Positions 11,710-24,854 are shown, counted from the stretch's first letter. The stretch: DNA of 64,000 nt from Artocarpus heterophyllus (GCA_025403435.1 CM046349.1:18374004-18438003), one strand, 5' to 3'. Notes: generated by a model not told the origin, from the sequence alone. Numbers and translations: made by a program.

Positions 11710-12360
11710 TTCAGTTAGAGGTTACCAATTGCACTTTAATTCTTCCCATAGGATATCGATTCCAATTCCAAATTTCTCCTTTTTCTTTTGGTTGCTTATT
11801 TAAAAGATTTCTTTGCTCCTAGAACAGACTAATTATTCTGTTTGACCCTCAATTTAAAAGGTCAATTTAATTACTCCACTACATCTTAATTCCCGGTTTA
11901 GGCATACACACAAGTGGGATCCTTGTCAATTTTGCCGCTGTCAATTACTTTGAAACGCGTATGGATTTACACCAAACTGAGAGGAACTACTTATTGTGAT
12001 ACCTCATAGGTTTGAATCTCATTCACAAAAATTTAAGTTTACATTTAAACCTTGGAAGTTATAGATAAAAGATCTTATATGAAACATGTAAATATGATAA
12101 TCCCATAAAAAATGCTCTCTAAATAAATTATCTAATAGAAATTGGAACAACACCTCCGATGCTCCTTTTCTCTGCATTTTTGGGCACCATTACGATTAGC
12201 ATTTAGTCAACGCTTCTTTGTTTATATTTTTACTTGTAGAAAGAGCTTGACCCTCACTAATAAATATGCCTAATGCAACATAAATCCAACCACGCCGTGT
12301 CTCAAAGTATATTCTAAATTATTATAATAGGAATTCTAAAAAATAAAAACTTAAAGGGAA
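11710..12360. other. AT-rich spacer, nothing recognised
   Basis: No ORF with a recognisable motif and no repeat structure found by eye. Confidence 0.5.
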
Positions 12361-13260
12361 AATTTTTTGTTCTCTCACGTATAAAGAACAAGCTGACCTC
12401 TGCTAGGGTTTTTGTTCTGTTTTCTTCTTGGGCATAGGGCGCTGCCTCACTTGGGGAGGTCATAGGGCCGGAGTTCGGCACCATTCCTAGCTCCATGAGG
12501 GTGTGGCCTAGCATCATAGCTTCGTTTTCTCTTGGGTGAGGCAGCTCGCTGGGGGGACGTGATGTTCAGATCTACTAGAGAGGCACCTCTTTGCTTCACG
12601 AGTTGGAGGCTTTAGGCAAGGTTGGACCAGTGTCCCTTCGGCTTCGTCGAGTGGAGCCACTATGGTTTTGCTTTCTTTGGCTGGCAGAGGTAGACAACGA
12701 TAGAGGTCCGCGTAGACTTTCCATCGACTTTAGATGGTTTCACTGTAGTTCTTCTTCTCCCCCGCTGGTGGCCGGCTTGTCATTGGTATCTTCGTCATTG
12801 ATGGTTGGGTCTTACCTATTTGGTTTAAGTTTTGTGTTTGTCAAATAAAATCAGCAATGTTTTTACTATTTAGAAGCATTTTTTTTGGGTTGGTTTTTTG
12901 TCGTAATAACAGGAAGTAGTCTCCACACTTTTCGCCGTAGTCTTTTTGGTTAGTCCGTGAGTTGTTGTTCTCGGCGGTGTTGTGTTAGGCCTAAGTGTTA
13001 TTAGTGTCTCGATCTTGTTCGATCGGAGTTTTCCACCTTCTATAGTAATATATTTGAAAGAGGCATGTTTGTGCGTGCTCGATTTATTGCATGCCTTTTT
13101 GGCTTCGTCATATTGAACTCTACACATATTACCCCTTTAAGCATTTTCAATCAAACCTATTGGTGGTTCCGATCTATGGTCAGGATTAGGTTGCAATTGC
13201 ATTATGTTCTTTCGCATGTGAATTGGTGTTTATGCTATCTTAATTTATAAAAAAAATTTC
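12361..13260. other. Unclassified GC-richer block, possibly retroelement-derived
   Basis: This block is less AT-rich than its surroundings and ends in a short A-run after ATTTATAAAAAAAATTTCC, somewhat like the tail of a non-LTR retroelement. Short ORFs occur on both strands (12314-12517 minus, 12591-12848 plus), but I can name no domain. It may equally be a degraded gene fragment. Confidence 0.25.
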
Positions 13261-15129
13261 CTTTTAAAAAAACAACACTACGAAAACAAGTGGATTCTGT
13301 TGTCTTTATTTTTATTATTGGCATATCTAACTAAATTTATTAATACAATTTGTTTGTCATCATTTATAAATTTTAAACTCACTTCACATTAATTGGTACA
13401 AGTGGAGCAACACTGGTAATATTAAATTGTTTATATACTTTGCTGGGGGAAATCTTATGTCCTCAAAATATGCAAATGAGAAGAAGTTGTCTCCTTTTGA
13501 ATGCAAGGGAGGTCACAATTAATCTCCAACAAGTTGACTTTTGGGAGGCAGCACCTAAATCCACTCAACAATAATTATGTTAGGCCTTGACAAGCAGCAT
13601 CAATGTTTCTGGTTGAAAGATATTTAATCAAATGGAAGAACTTGATAATTAGGCACAAGAATAGAGCTCTATTTTATGTTCTTTCACTATAATTTTTAAG
13701 ATGTTGGGTCCCTCCTGCACAAAGTCAACAATCTTTTGAACTGATTGCTTTGATCAAGGAGGCATTTATCGACCTTAAGAAGAGGTTGGAACCCATCAAT
13801 GATCACGTTTTTAAACTATTAAATTTGATCAAAGATATATATTTTTTTAGTAAATCTGATAAATACCAATCGATAAATACCTTTTTCGGTTCCACCAAAG
13901 AAATCGCCTAAATTTAAAGCCAAAGAAAGAGTTTTAATTGGCTGTCTTTATGGAATTATTTACATTCGTCACAAGTTTCGTCTGTGACAATACAAAAAGG
14001 TTATTGTTGTATACCTTGTAATTCAAGATAAGTCCATCTAGTCTAGAAAAAGATATTAGACCACGACTTTGTTGTCAACAATATCTCCCTCTGTATATGT
14101 GAGAACTAATGAAATCAATGAAGCATATTTACTTTTAGAATTTCCCTTCTTTTTATTTTTACTAATTATAAAAGAACGGTAAAAAAGGGGGAAAGACAGA
14201 GAGTAAAGCACTCCGACTTTGAAAGTAACATAGAGGCCATCAATGGAACTTTTGAAAAATCACGGGTATAAAATCCTAACTTTGAAAGCAACACACCAAC
14301 AAAACAGAATTAGTTTATTTTACATTTCAAATGTCAATTAACAATGATGAGTGAACAATGCTCAGAATTTATATTTAACACAAAATTTAATGTCGCGAGG
14401 CAAAATCATAAACAGTACATGAACTATTAAAAATCCCGAGTATGATAACGTGATTAACTTTAACCATATTGATGCTTCCTTTAAAAAAAAAAAGGAAGAA
14501 AAGTAAGCAATCCCTTTTTTTTTTTTTTAAAAAAAAGAGCAAAAATCTTCTCAATACAGTACTTGCTGAGCTTAGCAGCATAAAAAATTTAAATGCTTTG
14601 AAACTTTCTAGCAAAATGAAAGAGACATGATTATCCTGCATGTAGTTTTTCCCCCCCTAAATGATTGTAGTTTTTGCATACAGACCGTTTGAGGGTTCAA
14701 ATAGGCTTGTTCCGTAGACTCAAGCCATACTTAAAGAACTCTCATAAGTAGTGGTTTAGTGGATCACGAGAAATTAAATAGATTTATTTTTCCTTGATTC
14801 AATATAGTTTTATATCCCATTTGTTGAGTTTTCAATAAATTGGGTTAAGAATGGGTGGGTGGTAGAGAAATTAACATAATAATTTTCCTCTTGCCTTTAG
14901 TAGGCCAAAAGCCTAAGCAAAGTCCTAAAGCCTTTCTCTTTATCTAGAAGACAAATGATTGTCATAAAAAGGGTCAAAGTTGACAAGAAACATGTTAGGC
15001 CTGTCTCCGGAGGCATCCTAAGTGTGCCTCCAGAGGAGCTCCATGTCCGCCTCTAGAGGCGCTCTACATGCGATGGTCAGATTTCAGATGTTTAGCCAAA
15101 AGTAGGCCAACAGCTTTGTTATAGTGAAT
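13261..15129. other. AT-rich spacer, nothing recognised
   Basis: No gene or clear repeat. A short run of similar words near 15005-15065 (CTCCGGAGGCATCC, CTCCAGAGGAGCTCC, CTCTAGAGGCGCTC) looks like a few degenerate GAGG/CCTC palindromic units. Confidence 0.45.
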
Positions 15130-15950
15130 CTAATTACCATCAAGCCTTTGGAGATGGAAAGTGTGAGACGCTAACAAGTTTAGCCATACCTTACCTTGAG
15201 CCTCTTCAACTCCAGAAAGACTCCAAATCAATTGAAAATATGTTACTTGGTTTGCATTCCACGCTGTCTTTAGATTACTTAGTTGCTCACTTAAAAGCAG
15301 TTGAAACACTAAGCTACAGAGAGAAAGGAGTGTTGGAGTCACCTCTTAAGCATAGAGGCTCGCCGTCTGGGGAAACCACTAAAATGACCATTTTTTCACC
15401 TACAAATAACCTTCTCAATTTACCATGATCGACACGAATCACTCAACAACACATGATCATCACACCATCAACCTTGTTTAAATCTTCGAGTTTCTTGCTT
15501 TAAGTCATTCTTTAAAGCTCTAAGAAACTGCAAATTTTCATCACTGCCATCAAACACCGCCTTCATATTCTGCTCAGTCTTCCTCAAGGTGTCTTCAAGG
15601 CCACTCCTCGAAATCAACATAGAAGCTCCTAAAGCGTTCCTAATATTTATCATCAAGGATCTTCCAGCCTTCAGATATAGCTCGGAATTTCCCGAAGTTG
15701 TTTCCTAAGCTGAGCCAAGCTCGTCTCTAGTCCCCAACTTGAGTGATCTCCATGCCTATCGAAGCCTTAGGATTACCAAGCTCCAAGCCACTTCTCCATT
15801 AACTGTTTGGTTACTCCTCCCACCATACTTCGTTTCTATTTGTTTTCTTTTACTCTTCTTTTGGTTTTGCAGGTGTCATTTTGGTTATTTGAGGTGTTGC
15901 CGTTGTTGACCTCTATTGACAAGCAAGTCTCTTGGACATGTTAGAACCAC
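15130..15950 (-). other. Degenerate coding-like stretch, function unknown
   Basis: On the minus strand, 15468-15656 gives a 62-residue open stretch (MMINIRNALGASML...RRFKQG) rich in charged, helix-forming residues. Both sides continue with coding-like composition but stops. It may be a fragment of a retroelement or of an old gene. I recognise no domain. Confidence 0.2.
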
Positions 15951-16543
15951 CACCAACTTAAAGAGACTACCACGTTGGTTATCTCGCCACGCCATATTTG
16001 TCGAATTTACCGAATCCTGACAATAGTAAATTTGGTCAAATTCCTGTTAAAATAAAAAATGGAACAAAACTGACAGAATCACGTACAGGTCTAATAGTTC
16101 AAATTATAATTTTATTGATAAGAGTATTTTTCACAATGCACTTACAATTATAAAAAGAAGGGGAAAATAGGGAGAATCAGACAAAAATATTTTTGAAACT
16201 TTTTGAAGTAAAAAGTAGATTTTAAAAATATTAGTAGTAAATAACAGATTTAAGATGTAAATAATTTATTTACTATATAAATAAGAATTATGTATGTTGA
16301 AAATAATAGGGTAAATAAGTTATTTTCACTTTAGATCTTTTTACTGTGTATATAAGGGGAAAATAAATTATTTACATCATAAATATGAATTTACTACAAT
16401 TAGTTTTAACAAAATGGTATTTACTGTAATTTCTAGAAAAAAGAACTACTAGGGGTGCTATTATGAAGAGCAACTTACAAGAATGCCCGTCTAAAATGCT
16501 ATTTTCAAAACAGCCCATTTAATAAAAAAAGGATGATTTAGGC
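15951..16543. other. AT-rich spacer, nothing recognised
   Basis: Poly-A/T rich, no ORF with a motif. Confidence 0.45.
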
Positions 16544-16702
16544 TTTGTTTGGGAAATCCGTTCCAACACAAAAATTTAACTACTACAATATAAAGTTTTC
16601 ACATGCGATAGTAAAAAGGAAAAGTTTGTTACAGTATAAAGCTCTCACATACTACAATTTTAAAGTTCCAACATCAAGTTTCAACAAGGTTTCCAAACAC
16701 AC
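16544..16702. mobile_element. MITE-like element, copy 3 of the local family
   Basis: The ends are TTTGTTTGGGAAATCC and GGTTTCCAAACACACC, imperfect inverted repeats. The inside has TATAAAGTTTTCACATGCGA and TATAAAGCTCTCACATACTA, the same internal words as the copies at 5547, 11406 and 31581. Confidence 0.6.
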
Positions 16703-16835
16703 CATTCTTAAAAGTCCAAGTTATCCTTCATTCTTTAATTAAAAAAGTGATTTATTAAAAGTCTAAATTACCCTATCTTCTTACTCCCTTATGTGGTAGA
16801 TTACTCCGATTGTCGATGTGGATGCCAGATGGAAC

Positions 16836-17275
16836 CAGGTAGGTTTCAAAGTTGGAACGTACCAGGTTCCAATATTTTTTTAAAACAAAGAAGCACCAAC
16901 CACCTTCAATTGCCGGTGTCAGTTCCCGAGTGTAACCTAGTAGGTTTGAAACCTACCAGATTCTAATCTATTTTCTTTGAAGTAAAGAAATACTAACCGC
17001 CTCTGGTCGCTAGCTTGAGGTATTGGAGCCTACTAGATTCCAACATATTTTCTTTAAAACTAATAATTGCCAACCACCTCTGGTCTCGTGGATTATAACC
17101 TGGTAGGTTCTAAAGCTAGAATCTATCAGATTCTAATATATTTTCTTTGAAACAAAAAAATGCTAATTGCCTCCGGTCGCCGACACAGGATACCAAAGCA
17201 TGACCTAGTAGGTTCCAAAATTAGAATATACCAGACTCCAACATATTTTCTTTGAAACAAAGAAGCACCAAACTC
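16836..17275 (+). repeat. Degenerate minisatellite, about 5 units of 70-115 bp
   Basis: Five successive units share the order CCTAGTAGGTTCCAAA, ACCAGATTCCAA, ATATTTTCTTTGAAACAAAG, then CCAACCGCCTCTGGTCGCC. They start near 16836, 16936, 17027, 17099 and 17205. Unit length varies because of internal deletions (the third unit lacks part of the first block). Non-coding. Confidence 0.75.
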
Positions 17276-17470
17276 GTTAAGTTCCATCATGGAACCCACC
17301 AAGTGTCGATAGGTTCTCGTCAGTTTCCATAGGTGCTAATAGGTTCAGTCACAGAACTCGCTATGTTTCGTCTTAGAATATGTCAGGTTCCGTCGTAAAA
17401 CCCACTAGATACCGATAGGTTCTGTCGTGGAACCCGCAAGGTTCCTTCCTAAAACTCGCCATAATTTCAA
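17276..17470 (+). repeat. Short degenerate repeat following the minisatellite
   Basis: Short units based on GATAGGTTC, GTCGTGGAACCC and GCAAGGTTCC recur about every 30-40 bp (for example CATGGAACCCACC at 17287, GTCGTGGAACCCGC at 17421). They share the GGTTCC word with the preceding minisatellite and may be a derivative of it. Confidence 0.5.
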
Positions 17471-17661
17471 AAAAAAAAATTCAAAAAAAAAAAATTACAA
17501 AAACATAAAATAAATTAGATTACAAAATTTCCAAAATTCAATAATTGTAAAACCATGTTCATACTCCTTCAATAGAATGCGCAAAAACACTTCATCTATC
17601 TATTTGAGCCAACAAGACTCACATTTGTGTTACCCATGCATTCTTGAAATGCTTTAGGCTT

Positions 17662-18311
17662 TGTGTTGGGGTGTGCTCGGTGCAGTCCCTGAGGATCAAA
17701 TCCTTGGTGGCTCAACAAATGTGCTCGATAGATGCCTCAGGAAGCGTAATCTCGATTCCCAAGAGCTCAGCTAGTCTATCCGAGGTGCCCCACGGGTCCC
17801 TTGTTGGCCGCGACGCGAACTGTCACCTCCTTGGGTAAGACACATGCTCGGGTCAGATTTTAGAGCCTACAAGTTGACAGTCCACTCACCACAAGAAGCC
17901 AATAGATGGCCACGTTTCTACCGTTAGATGGAGGCTGATCCCCCGGTGGGAATCGAGAAACACGTCACCTACCCTCTGATAGGCCTTGATGTGACACACG
18001 AGTCATGGATGAAACCCACCTAACACCCGATCGAGTGGTAGCCCATAAATAGAGCGCATTTACTGCAGCTCGAGGCCAACGTGCTCCTTCCCAACTAACT
18101 AGCTCCCATTCTCTACCAAACAACGCCTGCCTTAAGTGTCGGAGAGCCCTTGTTTGGTACTGCATCGGTGTCCCTTCTTACCTCTGAAGCGTCCCTCCTC
18201 TTATTACAGGTACATCCGAACAGGCTAGGACAAGCAAGGAAGGTCTGTCCGATCACCGTGCGTAGTTGCATGTGGTGTGGACTTGACGCCATTAACTGGT
18301 AAGCATTAACA
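17662..18311 (+). repeat. 5' LTR of the Tat-type Ty3 element
   Basis: Begins TGTGTTGGGG and ends CATTAACA. It matches the split 3' LTR over its length, including CTATCCGAGGTGCC, AGATGGAGGCTGATCCCCCG and CTCGAGGCCAACGTGCTCC. The TATA-like CATAAATAGAGCGC lies near 18046. Confidence 0.88.
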
Positions 18312-18333
18312 TTTTGGTGCTAGAAGGAGGGCC
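18312..18333 (+). promoter_or_regulatory. Probable primer-binding site of the Ty3 element
   Basis: TTTTGGTGCTAGAAGGAGGG follows the 5' LTR directly, where a tRNA primer-binding site is expected. It is not the initiator-Met type, and I do not assign the tRNA. Confidence 0.5.
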
Positions 18334-19034
18334 CCTACACCTTCACTCAAAATTGTCAACCACATATGCCTTTGCAATTTAAGCATGGTAACGAGAGGGA
18401 ATATTTAGGATGAGGGTACCCGACAAGAGGGGTCAGGCGAGGCCTGAAACTAGAACCAAAACCCAAACAGACCTCGAGGCCACCCTCCGGTTGCTAGATC
18501 TTGGTCTGGCAGCCAGGGCAGCGCGACTAGGGCAGACCAAAACGTAGAAGACCTGATGAGCCAAGATCCGATACGAGAACTCACGAATATCGTTAGGTTA
18601 TTGACACAACAGATCGCCTAGCAATAGGCGCAACGTCAACCGGCTACTGTCTTCCCTCCCTCGGCCCAAGAGGACTAGGTGTGGGTTGAGCAGTATAGGG
18701 GCTAAAGTCTGAGATGATGTTGATTCTGAACATTCCAAGCAAACCACCCACGGGGTCTCCGCTAATAATCGGCTAGTTTGGGAAGGCCAAATTGGCCCTC
18801 AAGGTGGCCGAAGACAGTCACCTCAAGGCTCTCGAGCATTAGTATTTGATTGGCTCGGGTGCCAAGATGAAGTTCAGCAAGATAGGCAACCCGGAGGGGG
18901 TGACAGGGTTGAGGGCGAAGCCCAATATAGGGTAGAACTACCCAAAGATACTAACAGCCATCAATTTTGGGAATTGTAGCGACAGATTGACCCTATTCAC
19001 AACAACAGGTTCGGGTTGGACGAGGGCGGGCCCC

Positions 19035-19900
19035 CTAAAATTTAAGGTCCCATAGATTAAGGCATATGACAGAACGTCCGACGCCAACGAGCACGTCAAG
19101 TTGTACCAATGGCATATGTTACTTCAAAACGCCAGTAACGCAGCTATATGCAAAGCATTCTCACTCACGCTAACTAGCCCTACTTAGCAATGGTTCAAGC
19201 GAATAGAGCCGGGCACCATTACCTCTTTTTGCCAATTATTTGATGCCTTCTCCTTTGCATTTTTGACGATGAGGACAATGAGGAAAGAAGTTACTCACCT
19301 CTACGCAGTCAAATAGGGAGATGGAAGTGTCAAGGACTACATTAATCAATTCACCTGAGCTGCATTAGAGGTGAGGCATGTCGAAGACAAGACCCTGAAA
19401 CATGCCTTTATGGAGGGTCTCTGAGACAAGAACCTGACTTGGTCATTCACTTTTGAGCAGCCGAGCACCTTCTCTCAGATGCTCAGATACGCTCGGAGGT
19501 ATACTAGATGTGGTTGAACATATGAAAAGTAGCCGAAAATGTGAAGGAAGTTATAACGACAACAATAAAGGGAAAAAACAGAAGGCTCCATCTGAGCAGC
19601 CTAGCATCTGAGCAGGGTAAGAAGCTGAAGAAGGAGAAGTAGAGGTCCGACAAGGCCAAGGTCCCAACTAGAAAGTTCTAGAGCTACACACCCCTGGTCG
19701 CCAGCATTGACGAAGTGCTAACCTAAGTGAATGGAAGGAATCAGTTAGTGGATCCGCCGAAGCTGAAAGGAAGCAAGGCAAAATGGGATTAGGGCAAGTA
19801 TTATAACTTTCACAAAGATGTGAGACACAACACCCACGACTGCATTCAACTCAAGGACCAGATCGAAAGGATTGGTCTGAGACAGGGCATTTATAGGAAT
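19035..19900 (+). pseudogene. Ty3 gag remnant with degenerate zinc knuckle
   Basis: The Ty3-type capsid pattern can be followed through several stops: IKAYDRTSDANEHVKLYQ, then WFKRIEPGTITSFCQLFDAF, then VKDYINQFT, and FMEGL. Further down (about 19797-19870), YYNFHKDVRHNTHDCIQLKD resembles the Tat-type Gag C-terminal knuckle. Stops at CAG- and TGG-like codons break the frame repeatedly, so no Gag protein would be made. Confidence 0.75.
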
Positions 19901-20199
19901 TCGTAGAGTGAGTCTTAACTCTGAGCTCCGCAGCCAGTAGAAACAACTAGCTAGTTCAGGACGCATAGACCCGACCATATAGCGAAGGTAGGAACACCTT
20001 GAAACCCCCGAACATTGTTTACACAATCTTTGGTGGGCCTGTTATCCGGGGAAACCTCAAGTGGACGATGGGCCTATGCTCGGGAAGCTTAGCTAGTCGA
20101 GAGGAGAGACCTTATGAATATTTCTAAACATATTAAAAAATCTACCGACAAGAAGATGTCCCCATCACTTTTTCCAAGGAAGAGGCAGATAAGCTTGTT

Positions 20200-20720
20200 C
20201 ATCCGCACAACAATGCCCTTATATGTGGCTCCAAATCGCCAACAACATTGTCTAGCATGTGCTGATAGACAACGGTAGCTTCGGTCGATATTCTCTTTAA
20301 GCAGGCCTACGATAGGTTAAAGATCAGTAATGCCAATCTTGTCCTAGTCCAAATGCCTCTATGTGGTTTCACTAGAGAGTGTATTTGAGCAGTCGGTAAG
20401 GTTGGTTTAACGGTCACCTTTGGAGAGGGGGCTTGCTCAGGTAACATGCATCGTCGACTTTCTAGTCGTCGACAAACCCTTTCAATACAATATCATTATC
20501 GAGTGACCAACTTTGAACGCCCTAAAGGCTATGGTCTCCACCTACCACCTTGCGATGAAGTTCCCAACTGAGAATGGGGTCGGAGTTATTAGGTCACGAT
20601 AAAAGGATTACCAGAGATTGCTATGCAAATGCCATCAAAGACGCTTTAGCTTGGCAATTAAACGTCTCGGCTATATTTAAGGTAGACGAAGTGCCGTACC
20701 TAGCCGAATAGAAGCCGAAG
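20200..20720 (+). pseudogene. Ty3 aspartic protease remnant
   Basis: The protease active-site region is seen as DNGS with a frame shift to DILFKQAYDRLKISN, then LVLVQMPLCGFTRECI and VGKVGLTVTFGE, the arrangement of Tat-type proteases. Frameshifts and stops follow. A later segment (NAIKDALAWQLNVSAIFKVD) leads toward RT. Confidence 0.65.
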
Positions 20721-20859
20721 ATGCTGTCTGACCTAGATCCTTGATTCCTAAAAGAAGAGGTGAGAGTCACATTAGTGGAGAAATTAAAGTCCTGCAGCCT
20801 GGACCCCGAGCACCCTGATCGAACAGTCCAACTCGGTTCTCAACTGAAGCCTGAGATCC

Positions 20860-22700
20860 AGGCCAACTGGAGGAATTCCTCACAGAATATCAGGATATGT
20901 TCGCATTGTCCCATGAAGACATACCTGGAATCGACCCTAATCATATGCCATCGCCTCAATGTCTGCCCTGAGCATAAGCCGATTATCTAGAAAAGAAGAG
21001 CCTTCAACCCAGAGGGGTATGAAACCATTAACAAGGAGGTTCAAAAGCTCTTAAAGGCTGGATTTATTAGAGAAGTCACCTACCTGAAATGACTGGCAAA
21101 CGTGGTCCTGGTTAAAAAGGCCAATGGGAAATTGCGGGACTATATCGATTACACCTACCTCAATAAGGCTTGCTCGAAGGATTGCTTCCCACTTCCTCGG
21201 ATAGATCAGCCCATGGACATGACGACCAGACACGAGCTGTTGAGATTTAGGGACGCCTATTCTGGCTACAACCAGATCAAGATAGCTGAGGAGGACTAAA
21301 TCAAGATCGCATTCACCATGGACCAAGGACTCTTCTACTACGTGGTTATGCCCTTCGACTTGAAGAATGTCGGAGCCATTTATCAGTGTTTGGTAAACAA
21401 GATGTTTGCTCGGTTGATTGGCAAAACTATGGAAGTCTATGTGGATGACATGCTTATCAAATCAGTCCAAGCAGCAGACCACATCGTCGACCCTTGAGAT
21501 AGTTTTGATATTCTCTGGGAATATGGGATGAAACTCAACGTATCCAACGTGTTTGGGGTTGAATCAGGTAAGTTCCTTAGATTTATAATGAACCAAAGGG
21601 GAATTGAGGTCAACCTAGCCAAAGCCTAAGCTGTGATCGACATGCACTTACCCCGCATTGTCAAAGAGCTGTAAAAGCTGACTGAAATGATAGTGACTCT
21701 GTCCATATTCATATTTCGGTCTACCGACAAGTGCCACCTGTTTTTTTAGGCACTCAAGGGGAGGTTTGAGTAGAGTAGGAAGTGTGAGGAAGCTTTTCAA
21801 AACCTCAAGAGGTACTTGGCCATGCCCTTGCTTCTGTCTAAACTTTTACCGGGAAATATTAGATGTCTACCTAGCTGTGTCCGAGAAGGCCATTAGCTCA
21901 GTTCTCGTTCGAGAAGAAGTCGATGTGTAGAAGCCAGTCTACTATACCAGCCATGCATTTTAAGGTGTCGAGGAGAGGTACCCTCCATTGGAAAAACTCG
22001 CTTTTGCTCTTGTCATCTCTGCTTTGAAACTCCGACCATATTTTCAGGGTCACACCATTCGAGTCTCGACCAAGTATCCCTTGAGACAAGTCTTCCAAAG
22101 TCTAAAAATATCTAGGTGGATGGCCAAGCGGTCGGTAGAGCTCAGGCAATATAACATTCACTTCATCCCTAGAACGGCCATCAAAGTGTAAGCCTTGGCC
22201 GATTTTATTGCTGAGTTCACCAATGCTGGACAGAGCATCCCATTCTTCGAGAAGGTCCCTGTCGAGACCCAAGGCTGCCCCGACAGCAGTGGAAACAGTA
22301 GCATCTCTAAGCCGAAGCTTGAATGGAAGCTCTTTATTGATGGATTGTCCTACGTCGATGGGTTGGGCGCTAGCTTAGTCCTCACTAACCCGGATGGATA
22401 CAAAGCAATTTACACCCTTCGCTTTGACTTTAAGGCATCCAATAATGAGGTCGAATACGAAGCGTTATTGGCCGGGCTCAGGATGGCATGAGACCTCAGG
22501 GTGTAACGCATCTGTATTCACAGTGATTCAATGCTTGTCGTCCAGCAGGCCACTGGAGCATTCCAAGCGCAAACAAAATCCATGGCTGCCTATTTAAGAG
22601 AGGTCAAGGCATTATTGGGGCAGTTCAAAGCTTATTCTTTCATCCAAATCCCAAGGGCCTAAAACTACAAAGCTGACGCCTTTGCCTAGCTAGCCTTGGG
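20860..22700 (+). pseudogene. Ty3 reverse transcriptase and RNase H remnant
   Basis: Reverse transcriptase: VVLVKKANGKLRDYIDYTYLNKAC (21099-21170 region), FRDAYSGYNQIKIAEED, MEVYVDDMLIKS with the YVDD catalytic motif near 21440, and GIEVNLAKA. RNase H: YPPLEKLAFALVISALKLRP (about 21970), then the second, plant-type RNase H LEWKLFIDGLSYVDGLGASL through DFKASNNEVEYEALLAGLRM and HSDSMLVVQQATGAF (22318-22570). Several stops, mostly at positions where Gln or Trp is expected, break the reading frame. Confidence 0.85.
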
Positions 22701-22849
22701 ATTGGGTGACAACGAATTGACATCGATCTCGATTGAGAGATTAGCCGAGCCAAGCATCATTAAAGAAGTGGCCAGTGTAGCCAAAGTGCAAGAAGGCACC
22801 TAGATGGACTTGATCATCGAATACCTAACCACAGCTAAGTTGGTCGGCA

Positions 22850-23980
22850 CCTAGAGGGAAAAACTCTACAAACGTGGCTACACTACCCCGTGTTTGAGAT
22901 GCGTAGGGCCTGGAGAAGCTTGGTACGTCATGAAAGAAATCCACGAGGGGTTGTGCGGTAACCATGTAGGGGCGTTCTCTGGCCCAGAGTGCCTCCGGCA
23001 AGGATACTATTAGCCGACCATGGATCAAGACTACAAAAAGTTTGCACAAAAATGCCTCAAATGCCAGCAGTTTGCTTAGACAATCAGACACCACGTCAAG
23101 CAACTTAGCTCAGTCACATTCACCTGGCCATTTGCTAATGGGCTATTGATTTGATTGAACCTCTCCCTCAAGCCCGGTCACAGTTTAAATATTGTATATG
23201 GCCATAGACTACCTCACTAAGTGGGTGAGGTCGAACCATACATCAACATGACTGAGACCAAGTGCACCAATTTCAACTGGAAGAATATCATCTATCGGTT
23301 TGGAATTCCACACACTATAGTCACCAACAATGCCAAGCAATTTGAATCGTCAAGTCTCCTTAGCCTGTGTGAGAAGTTTGGCATCAAGAAGTTTTTTTCC
23401 TTGCCCGGCTACCCTCAGAGCAACAGGCATGTTGACACGGTTAACAAAACAATCTAGGACAACCTGAAGAAAAAACTAGAGGACCTCAAAGATGCGTGGA
23501 AAACAAGCTCCCAAAGGTGCTATAGCCATACCAAACAATGGCCTGGACTGCCACAAGGGAAACTTCATTCTTCCTTATCTATGGGGCCGAAGCCGTCATT
23601 TCAGCAGAGGTTGGCCTGCTGAGCTTCAGGATCGAACATGATGATGAGTCAAAGAACTCCGAACTTATAATGTCTAAGCTTGACCTATTGTAGCAAAAGA
23701 GGGATTGGGCAGTGATCCGCACCGTAGCTTGGAATCAAGTTGTTGCTCGGTACTACAACAAGTGAGTTCAACCGAGGAGTTTCAAAGTTGATGACTTGGT
23801 ACTCAAGAAAGTCATCGTTCAACAGCTCGGGGTCGGGTCATTTGGATCAAAATAGGACGGGCCGTTTAAAGTAACTAGCATTTTAAGGCTAGGCACGTAC
23901 AAGATAGCAGACATGGGAGGGAATATAGTCTGTCACCCTTGGAATGTCGAGCACCTAAAGGAGTTTTATTGTTAGCAAAA
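22850..23980 (+). pseudogene. Ty3 integrase remnant
   Basis: The zinc-binding HHCC region is seen as EIHEGLCGNHVGAF followed by CLKCQQFA (about 22930-23080). The catalytic core is present in the 23221-23457 stretch (IIYRFGIPHTIVTNNAKQFE, then GYPQSNRHVDTVNKTI). The usual Asp of the GTDNGPQF-type motif reads Asn (TNNAKQ), and the Gln-Ala-Glu of the last motif reads Arg-His-Val-Asp. The C-terminal part, with ERPFKVTSI-like words, ends at about 23975. Not functional. Confidence 0.8.
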
Positions 23981-24469
23981 ATCCAGAACTCCTTTTTTGA
24001 TCTCTGGCTTCATTCTTTTGAAATTGTAAGGTCTGCTAAGCAGAACTAAAATATATAGAAATGTAAATAGAAATCTCTATTTTGTAGAATTCCTCTAAGC
24101 AATTCGTACCGAAAAGGCTGTAACTCCCGAAGACGGAAGGCCATCCCAACTCCCATTCGAGGGACCCCACCAAAACTCCTAAAGAGGGAAGGTCATCCTA
24201 GAAACTAGACTAGGGGGCTGGTCGGCACGTTCCTGACCAAGTGGACTTGAAACACCAGTCCACTAGTTTGTCCCAAAGTGGACAACCCAACCAAGAGTTG
24301 CCCTGACATGGCTATAACTCTGGGGATATTACCGCTCAACCACAACTAGACTTGTAAAAGTGCAAATAAACTTAAACAAGTCTAAGGGGGCTATTGGGCA
24401 CTACATACTATTGTAGTCAACCAGAGTTAAGAAAGCGGGTCTTCCCTGCTCCATTGAACAAAAAAAATG

Positions 24470-24740
24470 GAATTAAAATTTCATGTTTTGAGAAGGCTCG
24501 TTTCCAAGAAGCATTAAACTTGGAAATAATTAAATTAAAATTTCATGTTTCGAGAAGGTTCATTTATGAGAAGCATTGAACTTTGGAAATAATGGAACTA
24601 AAATATCATATTCCAAGAAGGTCCGTTTTCAAGAGGTGTCAAAAATGAAATTAAAGGTTTCTTTCCCAAGAAGCATTGTACTTGGAAAATAAAATTAAAG
24701 GTTGAGTTTCTGAATAAATTTAGAACTTGGAAAAATTAAT
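24470..24740 (+). repeat. Degenerate tandem repeat (about 75-bp unit) downstream of pol
   Basis: Three to four units share AATTAAAATTTCATGTTTYGA, GAAGGYTCGTTTCCAAGAAGC and ATTGAACTTGGAAATAA, at about 24472, 24535, 24598 and 24650. It lies between integrase and the antisense ORF. Confidence 0.65.
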
Positions 24741-24854
24741 TAAAATTTCATTAAAAAATGTATAATAAAAAGTTAATTGTCTCTAGGAGGTACAAATAAC
24801 TAGGTACCTCCCGAACTCGGACAAAGGAAAAATACGAGAATACAAAATTTACTC

